Source: Linnemannia schmuckeri (Eukaryota > Mortierellomycota > Mortierellomycetes > Mortierellales > Mortierellaceae). From it: a stretch of 64,000 bases of DNA. This document shows positions 11,659-21,345 of the stretch, piece by piece. The notes below the pieces were generated by a model. The model was given only the letters and a program-made list of their open reading frames with translations. It did no database searches and was not told the origin of the DNA. The stretch spans positions 1,488,001-1,552,000 of the forward strand of contig JANATG010000002.1 in assembly GCA_029449235.1 (NCBI GenBank). The letters are read 5' to 3'. The stretch's first letter is position 1; each line of letters begins with the position of its first letter. The position numbers and the translations under genes are program-made.

Positions 11659-13853
11659 ATGGGAAGTGTCCTAAGTGTCCCTATCTATTTCGTCATTTTT
11701 CGCGAAACTACAGAGGCTGCCGTCATTGTGTCGGTTTTGCTGTCGTTTTTGAGTCAAGTTCTCGCCGGTGATGATCGAATGAGAAAGCGTCTCGCTCGCC
11801 AGGTAAAAACGATAAAAGAACCACTATGGGTTGCAAGGGTGTTAAGAAAGCATGAGGAGCAGCAGTCCAAAGTGTCAAGGGATCGGTTAATGCTCCAACA
11901 AAAGTCATTTACACCGTCTATACATGCACCATGATCGGCCTTTTTCATCCCCATTTGCTGATCATTAAACGTGATTTCTTCGACATTTTTCGAATAGGTC
12001 TGGGCAGGCACTGCCCTGGGATTGCTAATCTCCATAGCGATAGGAGCAGCATTCATTGTCGTTTGGTGAGACTCCTTTCCCACTTCCCCTTCTTTCAGCT
12101 CGTCTCCTTTCGTCTTTTCTCTTTCTCCATCTCCTCCGTTCCTTCCCTTCCGTTTGACCCTTTAGTCCACTTCCGGTGTTGCATTTTACATCCCGCCAGG
12201 TGCATCTGGTTTGCAAGAAAAGAAAAGAAAAACATGGGCGGAGATACATGGCCATATGTGGCCATATGGACAATGGTCGAGCTGGTTGTCTTACTCCTCG
12301 GCCTAGTGGACTCGGTTTTCTCTTTCCTCTTTGGCCTTCGCTCTTTTTTTCCCCCCTACTTTCTCATTGGGTTATCATAATCCTTTAAACACACAGGGCG
12401 CTGCTCGGTTCTCTTCTTGTCCCTGTACTAAAAAGAAAGAGCAAATAGGAAAAGCAACAACAAACAAACCGCAAAATACACATCCCTGCATCTCGGACTT
12501 CGTTGACTATATGTGTCCGGCTGCATCTTTCCATCAGTTCATCCCACCCTTTTTTTTTTTTTTTTTTTTTGAACTCCTTCGCCTCCACTTTTTCCCTTCT
12601 TTTTTTGCTTGGGTAAACTAACAAACAACGCCATCCGTTTACTTTTTTGTTTATCTCGCACGCTTTGTTTGATCTAATAGGAACAAGTATGGTAACAACT
12701 TGTGGGCCAACAGTGAAGGTATTTGGGTTGGAGTGTTCTCCCTTGTGGCTGTGGTCATGATCACCGTTATGGGTATGGCCATGCTCCGTACCACCCAGAT
12801 CCAAGAAAAGTGGAAGGTCAAACTCTCCAAGGCTATGGATGATGAGAACCAGAAGGGTCTCGGTAATGCCGGGAGACGTTATGCTATGTTTATCCTGCCT
12901 TTGATTACTGTTCTCCGTGAGGGTCTCGAGGCCATCGTTTTCATCGGAGGAGTAAGTATCTTTTTCGGAAGAGGTTGTGGCGGATCAAGACATGTAGCAG
13001 CATGTCGGTTTCATCTCCGCCTTGTAGCGTTTGCTTTGTCCGAGACGGTACACCTGTAATGCATTGCCTTACCCCACCGTCTTTTCTTCCCCTTCGGCCT
13101 GCGCCTTCCCTTCCTCATAGGTTACATTCACAACCGAACCCAAGTCGATCCCTCTGGCTGTCGTGGTCGGTTTGCTCTCTGGTTTCATTGTTGGTTACAT
13201 CCTTTACCGTGGTGGTAACAAGATGAACTTGCATCGATTCTTTACAGCCTCGACCTGTCTTTTGCTCTTGCTCGCTGCTGGTTTGGTTGCCAGGGCTGTT
13301 GCTTCGTTTGAGGCCTATGTCTGGGGCAAGCTCACCAACGCCCAGTCCGATGACGGCGGTACCTACGATCCTCGCTACAATGTCTGGGCCCTCACCTGCT
13401 GCGACCCCAAAAACAATGATCTCGGAGGCTGGCAATTGTTCAACGCCCTTTTCGTAAGTTGATATTTTGATGATGCAGATTGTTGGTGATTGAACATCAG
13501 CATTTGAAACCTTTTAACAAACTTCCCCGCTGATTTCCATCACTGATTTTTACATCACTTCTTAATAGGGCTGGTCCAACATTGGATCGATCGGCTCGGT
13601 GGTCTGCTACATCGCCTACTGGTTGATCGTCATCGTGGCCCTGGTCTACATGAAGTTGAAGCGCAAACGTGTCGCCAAGGCCAACGCCCTCCGTGCCACC
13701 CATGACTTCTCTAACACCACCAGTGGAGAGAAGCACTCTCTTGAACTTGAGGATCATAAGCTTGACCCCGTCGCTGCCCACACCCCCGCCGCTGTGGCGA
13801 CCCATGGCGACGCTATCCGTGAGGATCAGCCTGCCGACCTCAAGCACCTCTAA
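11659..13853 (+). CDS. FTR1: high-affinity iron permease Ftr1
   Basis: Model: join 11659..11802, 11998..12065, 12681..12951, 13121..13453, 13569..13853; 366 residues. Plasma-membrane permease taking up Fe(III) produced by a partner multicopper ferroxidase in the reductive high-affinity pathway. Both iron-binding REXXE motifs are present: RETTE at residues 15-19 in the first membrane helix and REGLE at 150-154. About seven hydrophobic helices match the family (YRGGNKMNLHRFF, NALFGWSNIGSIGSVVCYIAYWL). A Cys pair, TCCDP, precedes the last helix, and the cytosolic tail is short and hydrophilic. Intron 2 is unusually long (615 nt) and contains a run of about 20 T; the protein reads continuously across it against known Ftr1, so no exon is missing. 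No ferroxidase gene lies beside it. Two GATA sites upstream suggest iron repression. Confidence 0.95.
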
Positions 13854-14281
13854 AGTGTTCACTCGACCTTTTCCTTTTTGTATAAACTTCCTCTTCTCAT
13901 CCTTTTCGAAGGGCCTCTACTATTATTTATCTCATCTATTATTTCTTCTCACATTGCATTTTTCTTACTCTTTTTACAAAGTAAAAAATGATGTTGTTTG
14001 ATTGAAACCAACAGTTTCTCCACATGTTGTGTTTGAGATCCATTATCATTATCACGTGGCCCTTGAGGCCAGCTCTCACACCAAAATCCGATAGTCCTTC
14101 CTCTAGAATACACCACTTTTAATAGCACTTGGTCGCAACAAAAAACGAGAACAACCACGGCATGAACAAAGTAAATAATCATAAAGTGGGGATATTGCTT
14201 CTTGAAAAACTTTGGCAGATGCTGACAGTTTATTTTGTGTTGGCAAAAAAAAGTATGAAATTATCAATACTTTTTGATGAT
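13854..14281. other. convergent spacer FTR1/RPS11
   Basis: 428 bases holding the 3' ends of two convergent genes. AT-rich; no other feature seen. Confidence 0.5.
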
Positions 14282-15644
14282 TTAGAACTTGGCAAAGTTC
14301 TTGGCACCCTTGACGACCTTCTTCTGGACCTTGAGGACGTTGAAACGGACAGTCTTAGAGAGAGGGCGGCACTGACCAACAGTGACGGAGTCACCCTGCT
14401 GGACACCAATGAAGGCAGGCGAGATGTGAGCAGCCAAGTTCTATTGTAGGTTGAACAGTTAAAGAGGCGGGCCTTGTTAGTTTTACGTCAAAGCAATTCA
14501 AGACTAGTGTCGTAGCGTTGAAGAAAAAAAAAAGTACCCTGTGGCGCTTCTCATAACGGTTGTACTTGGAGATGAAGTGGAGGTACTCGCGACGGATGAT
14601 GATGGTGCGCTTCATCTTGGTGGAGATGATCTCACCGGTGAGGATGCGGCCACGGATGGAAACATCGCCGGTGAAGGGGCACTTCTTATCAATGTAGTGT
14701 CCCTCGATGGCCTCCTTGGGGGTCTTGAAGCCGAGACCAACCTCCTTGTACCAGCGGTTGTTCTTGACGGACTTCTTGCCAGCAACCTTGGCGTTTTGGA
14801 AGATACCCTGCTGCTTCTGGAAAGCCTTTTCAATCTATTTGACGGCGAAATAGTCCCAGGAGGAACGAGACGTTAGCGAACAAGGAACAAGTGATAGTGG
14901 GAGGTGGGGTGATATTGACGTCGAGGGTGGATGGTCGATAGGCGACGATAGTGTGTTGATGATGAAGCAATTGAAAAATCTGGTTGTCTTGGGATACGGC
15001 TCTAGGTGCAGTGTGTTCAGCTGCTTCAGGTTGTCAAGTTTCCCTGGGCGTTGTCGGGCCGCAAGGTATATTTCACACCGCCGCCCTGAGGTATAAAGAA
15101 AGTTCAAGGTCGGTATAGATGGGAGTTTGATGCGTTGATGTTCATGAGACGTAGTCCCGCGCGACGTTTCGTTGCTCTTTGTTGAGTTGGAGAGTGGTAG
15201 TGGTGCCAGAGGGTTGGAATAGAGTGTCGGGCTGTTGGGAATCGAATCACAGTTTCGGTCAAGGTGTCGAATGTGTCCTTTCAGTGGCGATCATTCGAGA
15301 TTTTAAGAATGGTCGATCCTGAACAAAAGTCGGCTTGGGATGATCCTCTCGGTGCCAGGATCATTGTTGGTAGGTGTTGAACTAGATTGGATCAGAGGTT
15401 CCGGAGGCCAAAAGGACCATTGCTGATTTTTCTCAGTGCAACATTCTCTCTTGCCTCCGACACACAGTAAAAAAAACGTTGATCGCTTCCCGATGTATGA
15501 TTCGATTCGGTTTTTTTTCCTGATCCTGATCTCAATAATTTTTTGCTACAAGGAGTGCCATTCAAGTTTCATCCTGAATGCCCCTCTCGGTTGTTTCGCC
15601 TAGTGATGAAAGTTTGTTCATCCCAGACGCACCTGCTCAGACAT
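14282..15644 (-). CDS. RPS11: 40S ribosomal protein uS17 (S11)
   Basis: Model: complement of 14282..14440, 14538..14834, 15633..15644; 155 residues, the usual length. Component of the small ribosomal subunit that binds 18S rRNA. Diagnostic segments: IEKAFQKQQGIFQNAK, GLGFKTPKEAIEGHYIDKKC, CPFTGDVSIRGRILTGEI, MKRTIIIRREYLHFISKYNR, SVTVGQCRPLSKTVRFNVLK and the C-terminal FAKF. The first coding exon has only four codons (Met-Ser-Glu-Gln), followed by a GTGCGT donor and a 798-nt intron; this exon is needed because an in-frame TAG precedes Ile5 in the genomic sequence. Tiny first exons with long first introns are common in fungal ribosomal protein genes. Confidence 0.92.
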
Positions 15645-15857
15645 GATGATAAGTTGGCAAAAAAGGATGTTCAAACGACTCGCCGACGGATTTTTGTTAT
15701 TGTCGTGGCCAAAAATTTATCTCGCTCCTGATTGGCTCTCTCGTCAGCCACATCCCTCTTACTAGCCCTTAATAGCTGCTTCTAACTTAATTTTTATCCT
15801 CTTAAACGAAGGAAGCGTGTCTCGTTGCAAACGTTCGCACCTATCACTCATATCTGC

Positions 15858-16457
15858 CTAGTATTGGTGATAAAGATGGCGCCAAGGGTTAGCCATCCAG
15901 GACTCAAGGGAATGACCGACAATCTGGAGATCCTGCTCGACATAAACATACGCGTGGAGCGAAGATTCGCCAGGACCGTAAAGTCGAGGAGGCGGCAAGA
16001 TGGCTTGTAGCTCAACAGAGTCGTAAGGGTACTCAGGCGGAGGGCTAGGATCGGGAGGTTGAGGGGCGGTGTAATGTGTCGACGCAATTGTCGCCACCGA
16101 AGTTGATTCGGATGCGGGTTTAGGTCGAGGACCCTGAGGGCGCACGCGAGGAGACTCGGAACAAGATCACATACGCCGCGGAGGCACCGGAAGATACGAA
16201 GGAGGAGAGTTAGAGTGGTAGAGAGGAATCTGCCACTCTGCATAGAGGTCCAGATATAGATTTCTCAGTCTCTCAGTGGCCTCTTAAATGTCAATATGTA
16301 TTGAAAGATTGGATCCGTTGATTCTACGGAGATCTGCGTTAGTCAACCCAGCAGAATCAAAAAATGATGATTGAGGCGCCTGACTGGTGTTCATGGCGCG
16401 ACTGACAGAGTTGACGAACTGAGAGTAGCTGAAGTTGGAAGGTCTGCGGACAACCAT
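15858..16457 (-). CDS. hypothetical proline-rich protein
   Basis: Tentative model: complement of 15858..16133, 16188..16282, 16328..16457; 166 residues. I do not recognise a family. The N-terminal part (residues 1-75) is polar with a likely helix (ADLQATERLRNLYLDLYAEWQ). The middle is Pro-rich (PQPPDPSPPPEYPYDS) and the C-terminus (VYVEQDLQIVGHSLESWMA) looks folded. The first intron (45 nt, GTAGAA donor) is well supported because it joins two good open segments in phase. The second (54 nt) uses a weak GTGCCT donor and is proposed only because an in-frame TGA follows RRM; without it the protein would end at about 85 residues. It ends 213 bases upstream of the RPS11 start, in the same orientation. 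Confidence 0.45.
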
Positions 16458-16824
16458 GTCGGTTTGTGAGTAGAAGTGATTGTGGTATTGGTAATTTGTA
16501 ACGAAGGTGGAATGACAGTATGTGATGGTTAGGAGGGATGGTGCTGGAGCTCGTATCCGCACTTATCTTTGATGGTAAACGGAGTGTGGTTCAAAAAAGC
16601 AAAAACGATGGCGAGTCCAACATTCACATACAAATGGCTTTTTCGCTCAAATGAAGACAAAGCGAAGATACGAAAAATGTAGCATAAGATGTAGAAAACG
16701 CCTGAATCAAAGATCATGGTTTGATAATGTACACTTTATACTTGAAGGCAAGGATGTGACTACGCAAGAACAAAGAAGAAAAAGAAAAGCTAACTTCTTG
16801 CATGGAAAGCTGCAGCAGCTTGCT
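16458..16824 (-). other. spacer between RPB3 and the hypothetical gene
   Basis: About 370 bases with no coding signal. Presumably RPB3 3' UTR plus the promoter of the downstream gene. Confidence 0.4.
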
Positions 16825-18367
16825 TTAGTATCCCCAACGCTGGGTGTCCTCCTTGAACTCGTCGTCCAGCTTGATCTGCAAGCCACCAAGTTTGTCTTGC
16901 ATGATCGTCATTGCACGAAGGGCAACCTCTTCTGGCTTCATACATCCCGAAGTCTATTGAGATTGATGACAAATTAATACGCCTTGCAAGCTAAAATTTG
17001 ATCCTAATCGTGAAAAAACCACACATCTCCACAAATACATAAAAAAGAAAAAGGTCTACCTCGACTTCGATGTAGTATTTGTCAGGCTTGGCGTTGTAGT
17101 CAAAGGGCTCGTTGGGATCCACTGGCGTCTCCTCTGCTGCATTGGCGGACACGCCCCACTCCAGCTTCTCGTCTTCCTCAATCCAGTAATGTGAGTGTCT
17201 CAGCCTGTTGTAAGGATCGTACTCGAACGAAACACCGTACACTGGGCTCCACTTTGCGTGCTCCTTAGCGACTCCCTTCTTGGCAATACACTTCAACTTC
17301 AACTCCTGACCGGGTCTCATCTTCACAATCAAGATAGGGTGGGCTTTGTCTAAGCACAATAGAGAGAAAATGAGCCGCAGTCACGTTTTCAGTCAGTCAA
17401 AGGTTTTCAGTCAGTCAAAGGTTTTCAGTCCTGTCTCCTATCACCCTATCCATGCAGGAATGATCCTCCTGAGTGCTAAACGGGCAGAAGTAGCTGATCC
17501 TGACGCTTACCGTCAGAGACGGGCTTCACACTTTCGTCGCTGCTGATGAGATCCAAGGCGGTGACCTGTCTGGTTTTGTCGATCGTGGGGTCGTTCATGT
17601 CGTCGTAATCCACATTGACCTTGACGTGGAGAGTGAGCTCCACGGAGCAGTTTGGGCAGTACAGGGTGCAGGTACAATCCTATTCCCACCCATTGACAAC
17701 AAGCAAAAGACAAAAAAAAAGGAAGATCAGACGTAAATCCTTTAGAAATCCTGGTCCTGACATTACATCCTGAACTGCCCTTAGAGCTCCACGATTGGTG
17801 AACATACGCGTGTGTATTGGATCCTGTCAACGTCGAAGCTGGTCAATGGGATCATTCCCAAACGATGTGCAATGAACTCGTCCGTCAACACTGTCGAGTT
17901 TGTCTCAATCTCCACCATGTCAATTGCTATCAAGAGTTTCAAGAGAATGGGTAGATAGGTAAGCACCCTGATGTCCAGGGGTATTGGTGGCGTAGACTTG
18001 CAAAAGGACCCAGCTGATATTTCTTTCCTTTTTCTTCAACTTACCCATGGTGGGCACCTCGGCAATCATAACACGTCTGAGAGCGTTGGCGACGCTGTTG
18101 AAGAAGGATCAGAGCGAACAAAGGCAATAACAAAAAATGATTGTCAGTGCTGAAAGGTTCAGACAACCAAAGTCAAACAACATCAGACCACACAGCGAAG
18201 CTCTTAGCCTCTTGACACGCATAAACAGTGTGTGTTTTATGACGATGCATCTGCTTCTTTGTCCTAATGCAGTACCTCAGGTCGGTGTTGGTGAGAACAA
18301 ACTTCATGCTGTCCTTCTTGAGGGATCTGATGGACACTTCAGGCCCGCCGCTGTTGTAAATATCCAT
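16825..18367 (-). CDS. RPB3: RNA polymerase II subunit RPB3
   Basis: Model: complement of 16825..16953, 17060..17349, 17511..17679, 17808..17926, 18045..18094, 18276..18367; 282 residues, close to human POLR2C (275). RPB3 pairs with RPB11 in the alpha-like assembly platform of Pol II in the nucleus. Visible features: N-terminal MDIYNSGGPEVSIRSLK; the alpha motif NTDLSVANALRRVMIAEVPTMAIDMVEIETN; the zinc loop CTCTLYCPNC with the RPB3 spacing C-x-C-x3-C-x2-C; and the RPB3-specific GVAKEHAKWSPVYGVSFEYDP and PNEPFDYNAKPDKYYIEVE, which exclude the Pol I/III paralogue RPC40. All five introns keep phase. An upstream in-frame Met at 18481 exists, but family alignment favours 18367. Intron 4 contains an 18-bp tandem duplication near 17394-17430. 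Divergent from GWT1. Confidence 0.96.
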
Positions 18368-18860
18368 ATTGTTGCTGAGTCCTGTGTGGTGATGAAAAGA
18401 GCTGTGGAAACAGCGAATGAAACAAATGCTGATCACTTTGTTCTCGATTTCAGCGACTGATAGCGTCACCGATACCGACACTGACGTATATGCAACAGCG
18501 CGTGCAATGTACGACTAATATATTGCCCTTAAACAACGGATCGAAAGATACGACGTGTGTGATCCGACAAGTCTAAGATATAATCAAATGAAGGACAACA
18601 AGCTTGTAGTGGAAGCCATGGTCCTTACAAGAACGTGGACACCCTTTGAGAAGACTGCCAGTCTATTTGCAGGTGACGAACATTGAAAAGACCACGAATG
18701 ATACATTAATTGCTGGTTTGCAGAGCGCTGTTCTTTTTTTATCCAGCTGAACGTTCTTTTTTTACCCCTTTCCTTTCAACTCCATAAACTTTAACTTCTC
18801 TCGTCCCCGACCTCCTTCCCTAAAGTGTTCCATTAACCCCACCAGCCCCACCCACCACCC
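18368..18860. promoter_or_regulatory. divergent promoter region RPB3/GWT1
   Basis: 493 bases separate the two start codons. The GWT1-proximal 100 bases are strongly C/T-rich on the plus strand, a common fungal leader feature. No TATA box found. Confidence 0.5.
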
Positions 18861-21176
18861 ATGGGATCAGAATCCGCCGCCGCAGCAGCAGCCTACAAGG
18901 CTGAGAAGGAAGCCTGGGTCACCGGTCACACCGGCGGCTCCATGTCGGAAGCAACCCTCGTCACCGCCGCCGCCCTCACCACATTCATCCTCTGGGCCTC
19001 CATCCAAAAGTACCATCCTCAATCACCCGCCCACCAGATGCTCCTTGTCAGCTCCAAACAGGCCAAGGCCCGTATCCGCAACAGCTTTGGATCGTATCTC
19101 CTGGATTTTACGACACTGGTGGTGCCTATGCTGTTGAGCTGCACGCTCTTTGCTGACTACGCCTACCTCTGGTCGTTTGCAACGCTGGTCTTTGCGGCGG
19201 TGATCAAGTCGGTCTGTGGACCAAACGAGGATGAGATTCTGAAGAAGGAGAAGAAGAGGTTTAAGTGGAGGGACTCTGATGACGACTTCACGGAGGACGA
19301 CGAGGATGAGAAGAGGAACAAGGCTTCAAAGGGAGAAGACACGTCGTTGATTCAGGAGCAACAACAGCAGGACCAACAGGACCAACAGGATGGTTTCCGT
19401 CAACGCAAGGGTCATTCCAAGGGCGACCATGCGACTCTTGAGCTGGAAGATTCAGTTGCTGGAGGCAAGAAACTCAAGGCGACCAAGTATGAGGATAACC
19501 CGCACAAGATCTTTTTGAGCGTTTATCGCGCCGGGATGATGATCTTGACCTGCATCGCCATTCTGGCAGTTGATTTCCCCATCTTCCCCCGTCGCTTCGG
19601 CAAAGTCGAAGTTTACGGCACCTCTCTGGTAATTCTTGCACTTACAACTCGTTGCTGCACTACAGAATCAATTGAACGATCGAAGTATGTTCTAATACGA
19701 AACGTTTACATGGCAAATTTAATAGATGGATCTTGGAGTTGGTTCGTTCGTGTTCTCATCAGGAGTAGTATCGGCTCGCGGGTACCTCAAGAAGGAAACA
19801 CTGCCCTTTACCAAGCAGATGACAATCGCTCTGCGCACTTCGATCCCACTGCTGGTCCTGGGTCTTGGTCGGTACATCTCGACAAAAGGTGTCGACTATC
19901 AGGAACATGTCACCGAGTACGGCATGCACTGGAACTTTTTCTTCACCCTGGGATTTCTCCCCATCTTTGTCACCCTCTTTAGAAGTCTCGCCAACTATGT
20001 TCGCTTCTCTATCCTCGGGACTGGAGTCGCACTCGGTACGAGGAAATTTGCTTAGTGCCTTTTGCAGCTGGAAGTTCGCCTTTTGAACAATTGGGATGTG
20101 ATCGGATTCGCCGCTAAATTATTTACCCTTGGATTTCTTCTAACTTTCGCACTACATAGTTTACCAATACTTTTTGTCCTATGGAGGACTTGAAGAGTAT
20201 ATTCAGCATGCCCCAAGAGTTGATATCATCAGTATGAACAAGGAGGGCATCTTCAGTTTCGCTGGTAAGCAGGCTATACCGGGCCACCATCACAATCATT
20301 CGGAACCATGACTTGAACATTTCAGCCGGATAACTTCAGCTGCCATCTTCCTCACCTAATCTCTTTCCTGTATCTCTGTACATGATTGCAGGCTACTTAG
20401 CGATCTTCTTGGTGGGTGTCGATGTCGGTCTGTACGTCCTCCCTAACGACCCTTACTTCTTCATGCGTCGAAAGAGCAACAAGAAGAAGGCCAAGAAGGG
20501 CAAACTGGCCATGGTCTTGCTCTCACTCTTATTCCTTCTCTGTATGGGATTCGTCACCAGCTACGGCATCCTCCACATCCCCGTCTCTCGTCAAATGGTA
20601 CGCCGACCCGCGCCCTTTTGCCTTCGGTCTTGTTTTGGCTTATGTATGTTCTTTATGAAACACAGGAGACAGACTGACTAACATCACCCTTTTTCATCTC
20701 CCCCCTCGCCCTTTACCTTTCTTTGTCCCTTGTTCCCTTTTCTCCATTCGTTCAAACAGGCAAACTTGTCCTACTTCTTCTGGGTCATCACCTTCAACAC
20801 AGGATACATCCTCTGTTTCCTGCTCGCAGAGATCGCCATCACCATCAACGAACCCTCCGCCCTAGCAATCGCCCGCGCCCAGGCAAAAGCAAACCTCTCC
20901 ACCGCCTCCACCGGTAGCGGTAGCAGCAAAAAACGTGTTGTCGCCGCAACCGTCCAGCTCCCTCCGTTGAGCTGCCCACCGCTCCTGGAAGCCGTCAACA
21001 AGAACGGACTGGCGGTCTTCTTGATCGCCAATGTGATGACGGGCTTGGTCAACATGACGGTCAAGACGCTTTATACACCCAATTTGCAAGCCTTGGCGAT
21101 CTTAACGGCTTACATTGCAGCTGTGACGGGATTGGCCTGGACTTGGAATGTCCAGGGTTGGAAGTTAAAGCTTTGA
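18861..21176 (+). CDS. GWT1: GPI inositol acyltransferase Gwt1 (PIG-W)
   Basis: Model: join 18861..19628, 19726..20035, 20160..20264, 20392..20597, 20760..21176; 601 residues (yeast about 490). ER membrane enzyme that acylates the inositol of GlcN-PI during GPI-anchor synthesis; target of the antifungal manogepix in other fungi. Recognisable blocks: TGHTGGSMSEATLVTAAALT near the N-terminus, VYRAGMMILTCIAILAVDFP, IFPRRFGKVEVYGTSLMDLG, GYLKKETLPFTKQM, YGMHWNFFFTLGFLPI, NTGYILCFLLAEI and a last hydrophobic stretch NGLAVFLIANVMTGLVNMT. About 13 hydrophobic helices. The extra length is a charged, Gln-rich loop (about residues 125-215, DDDFTEDDEDEKR). The C-terminus is WKLKL without further extension. 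All introns are in phase. Confidence 0.95.
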
Positions 21177-21345
21177 AGGGATGGATTTGAGGTCGATAAG
21201 AGACATAGATATTTCCACAATATACTTTATCATCAACGTTTATGAATATGAGTATTTTTTTTTATTCAATGGTGTATGAAAAGGTGTGAGTGAATGTAGA
21301 TGATATTTTCTCATAAAATACTATGAATAATTTCTGTGGTAGATG

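Noticed and set aside
15310..15361. Plus-strand frame starting MVDPEQKSAWDDPLGARIIV and ending at a GTAGGT donor, resembling a first exon
   Set aside because: It lies antisense inside the long first intron of RPS11, and the best continuation (acceptor near 15436) gives a composition-poor tail with no recognisable protein.
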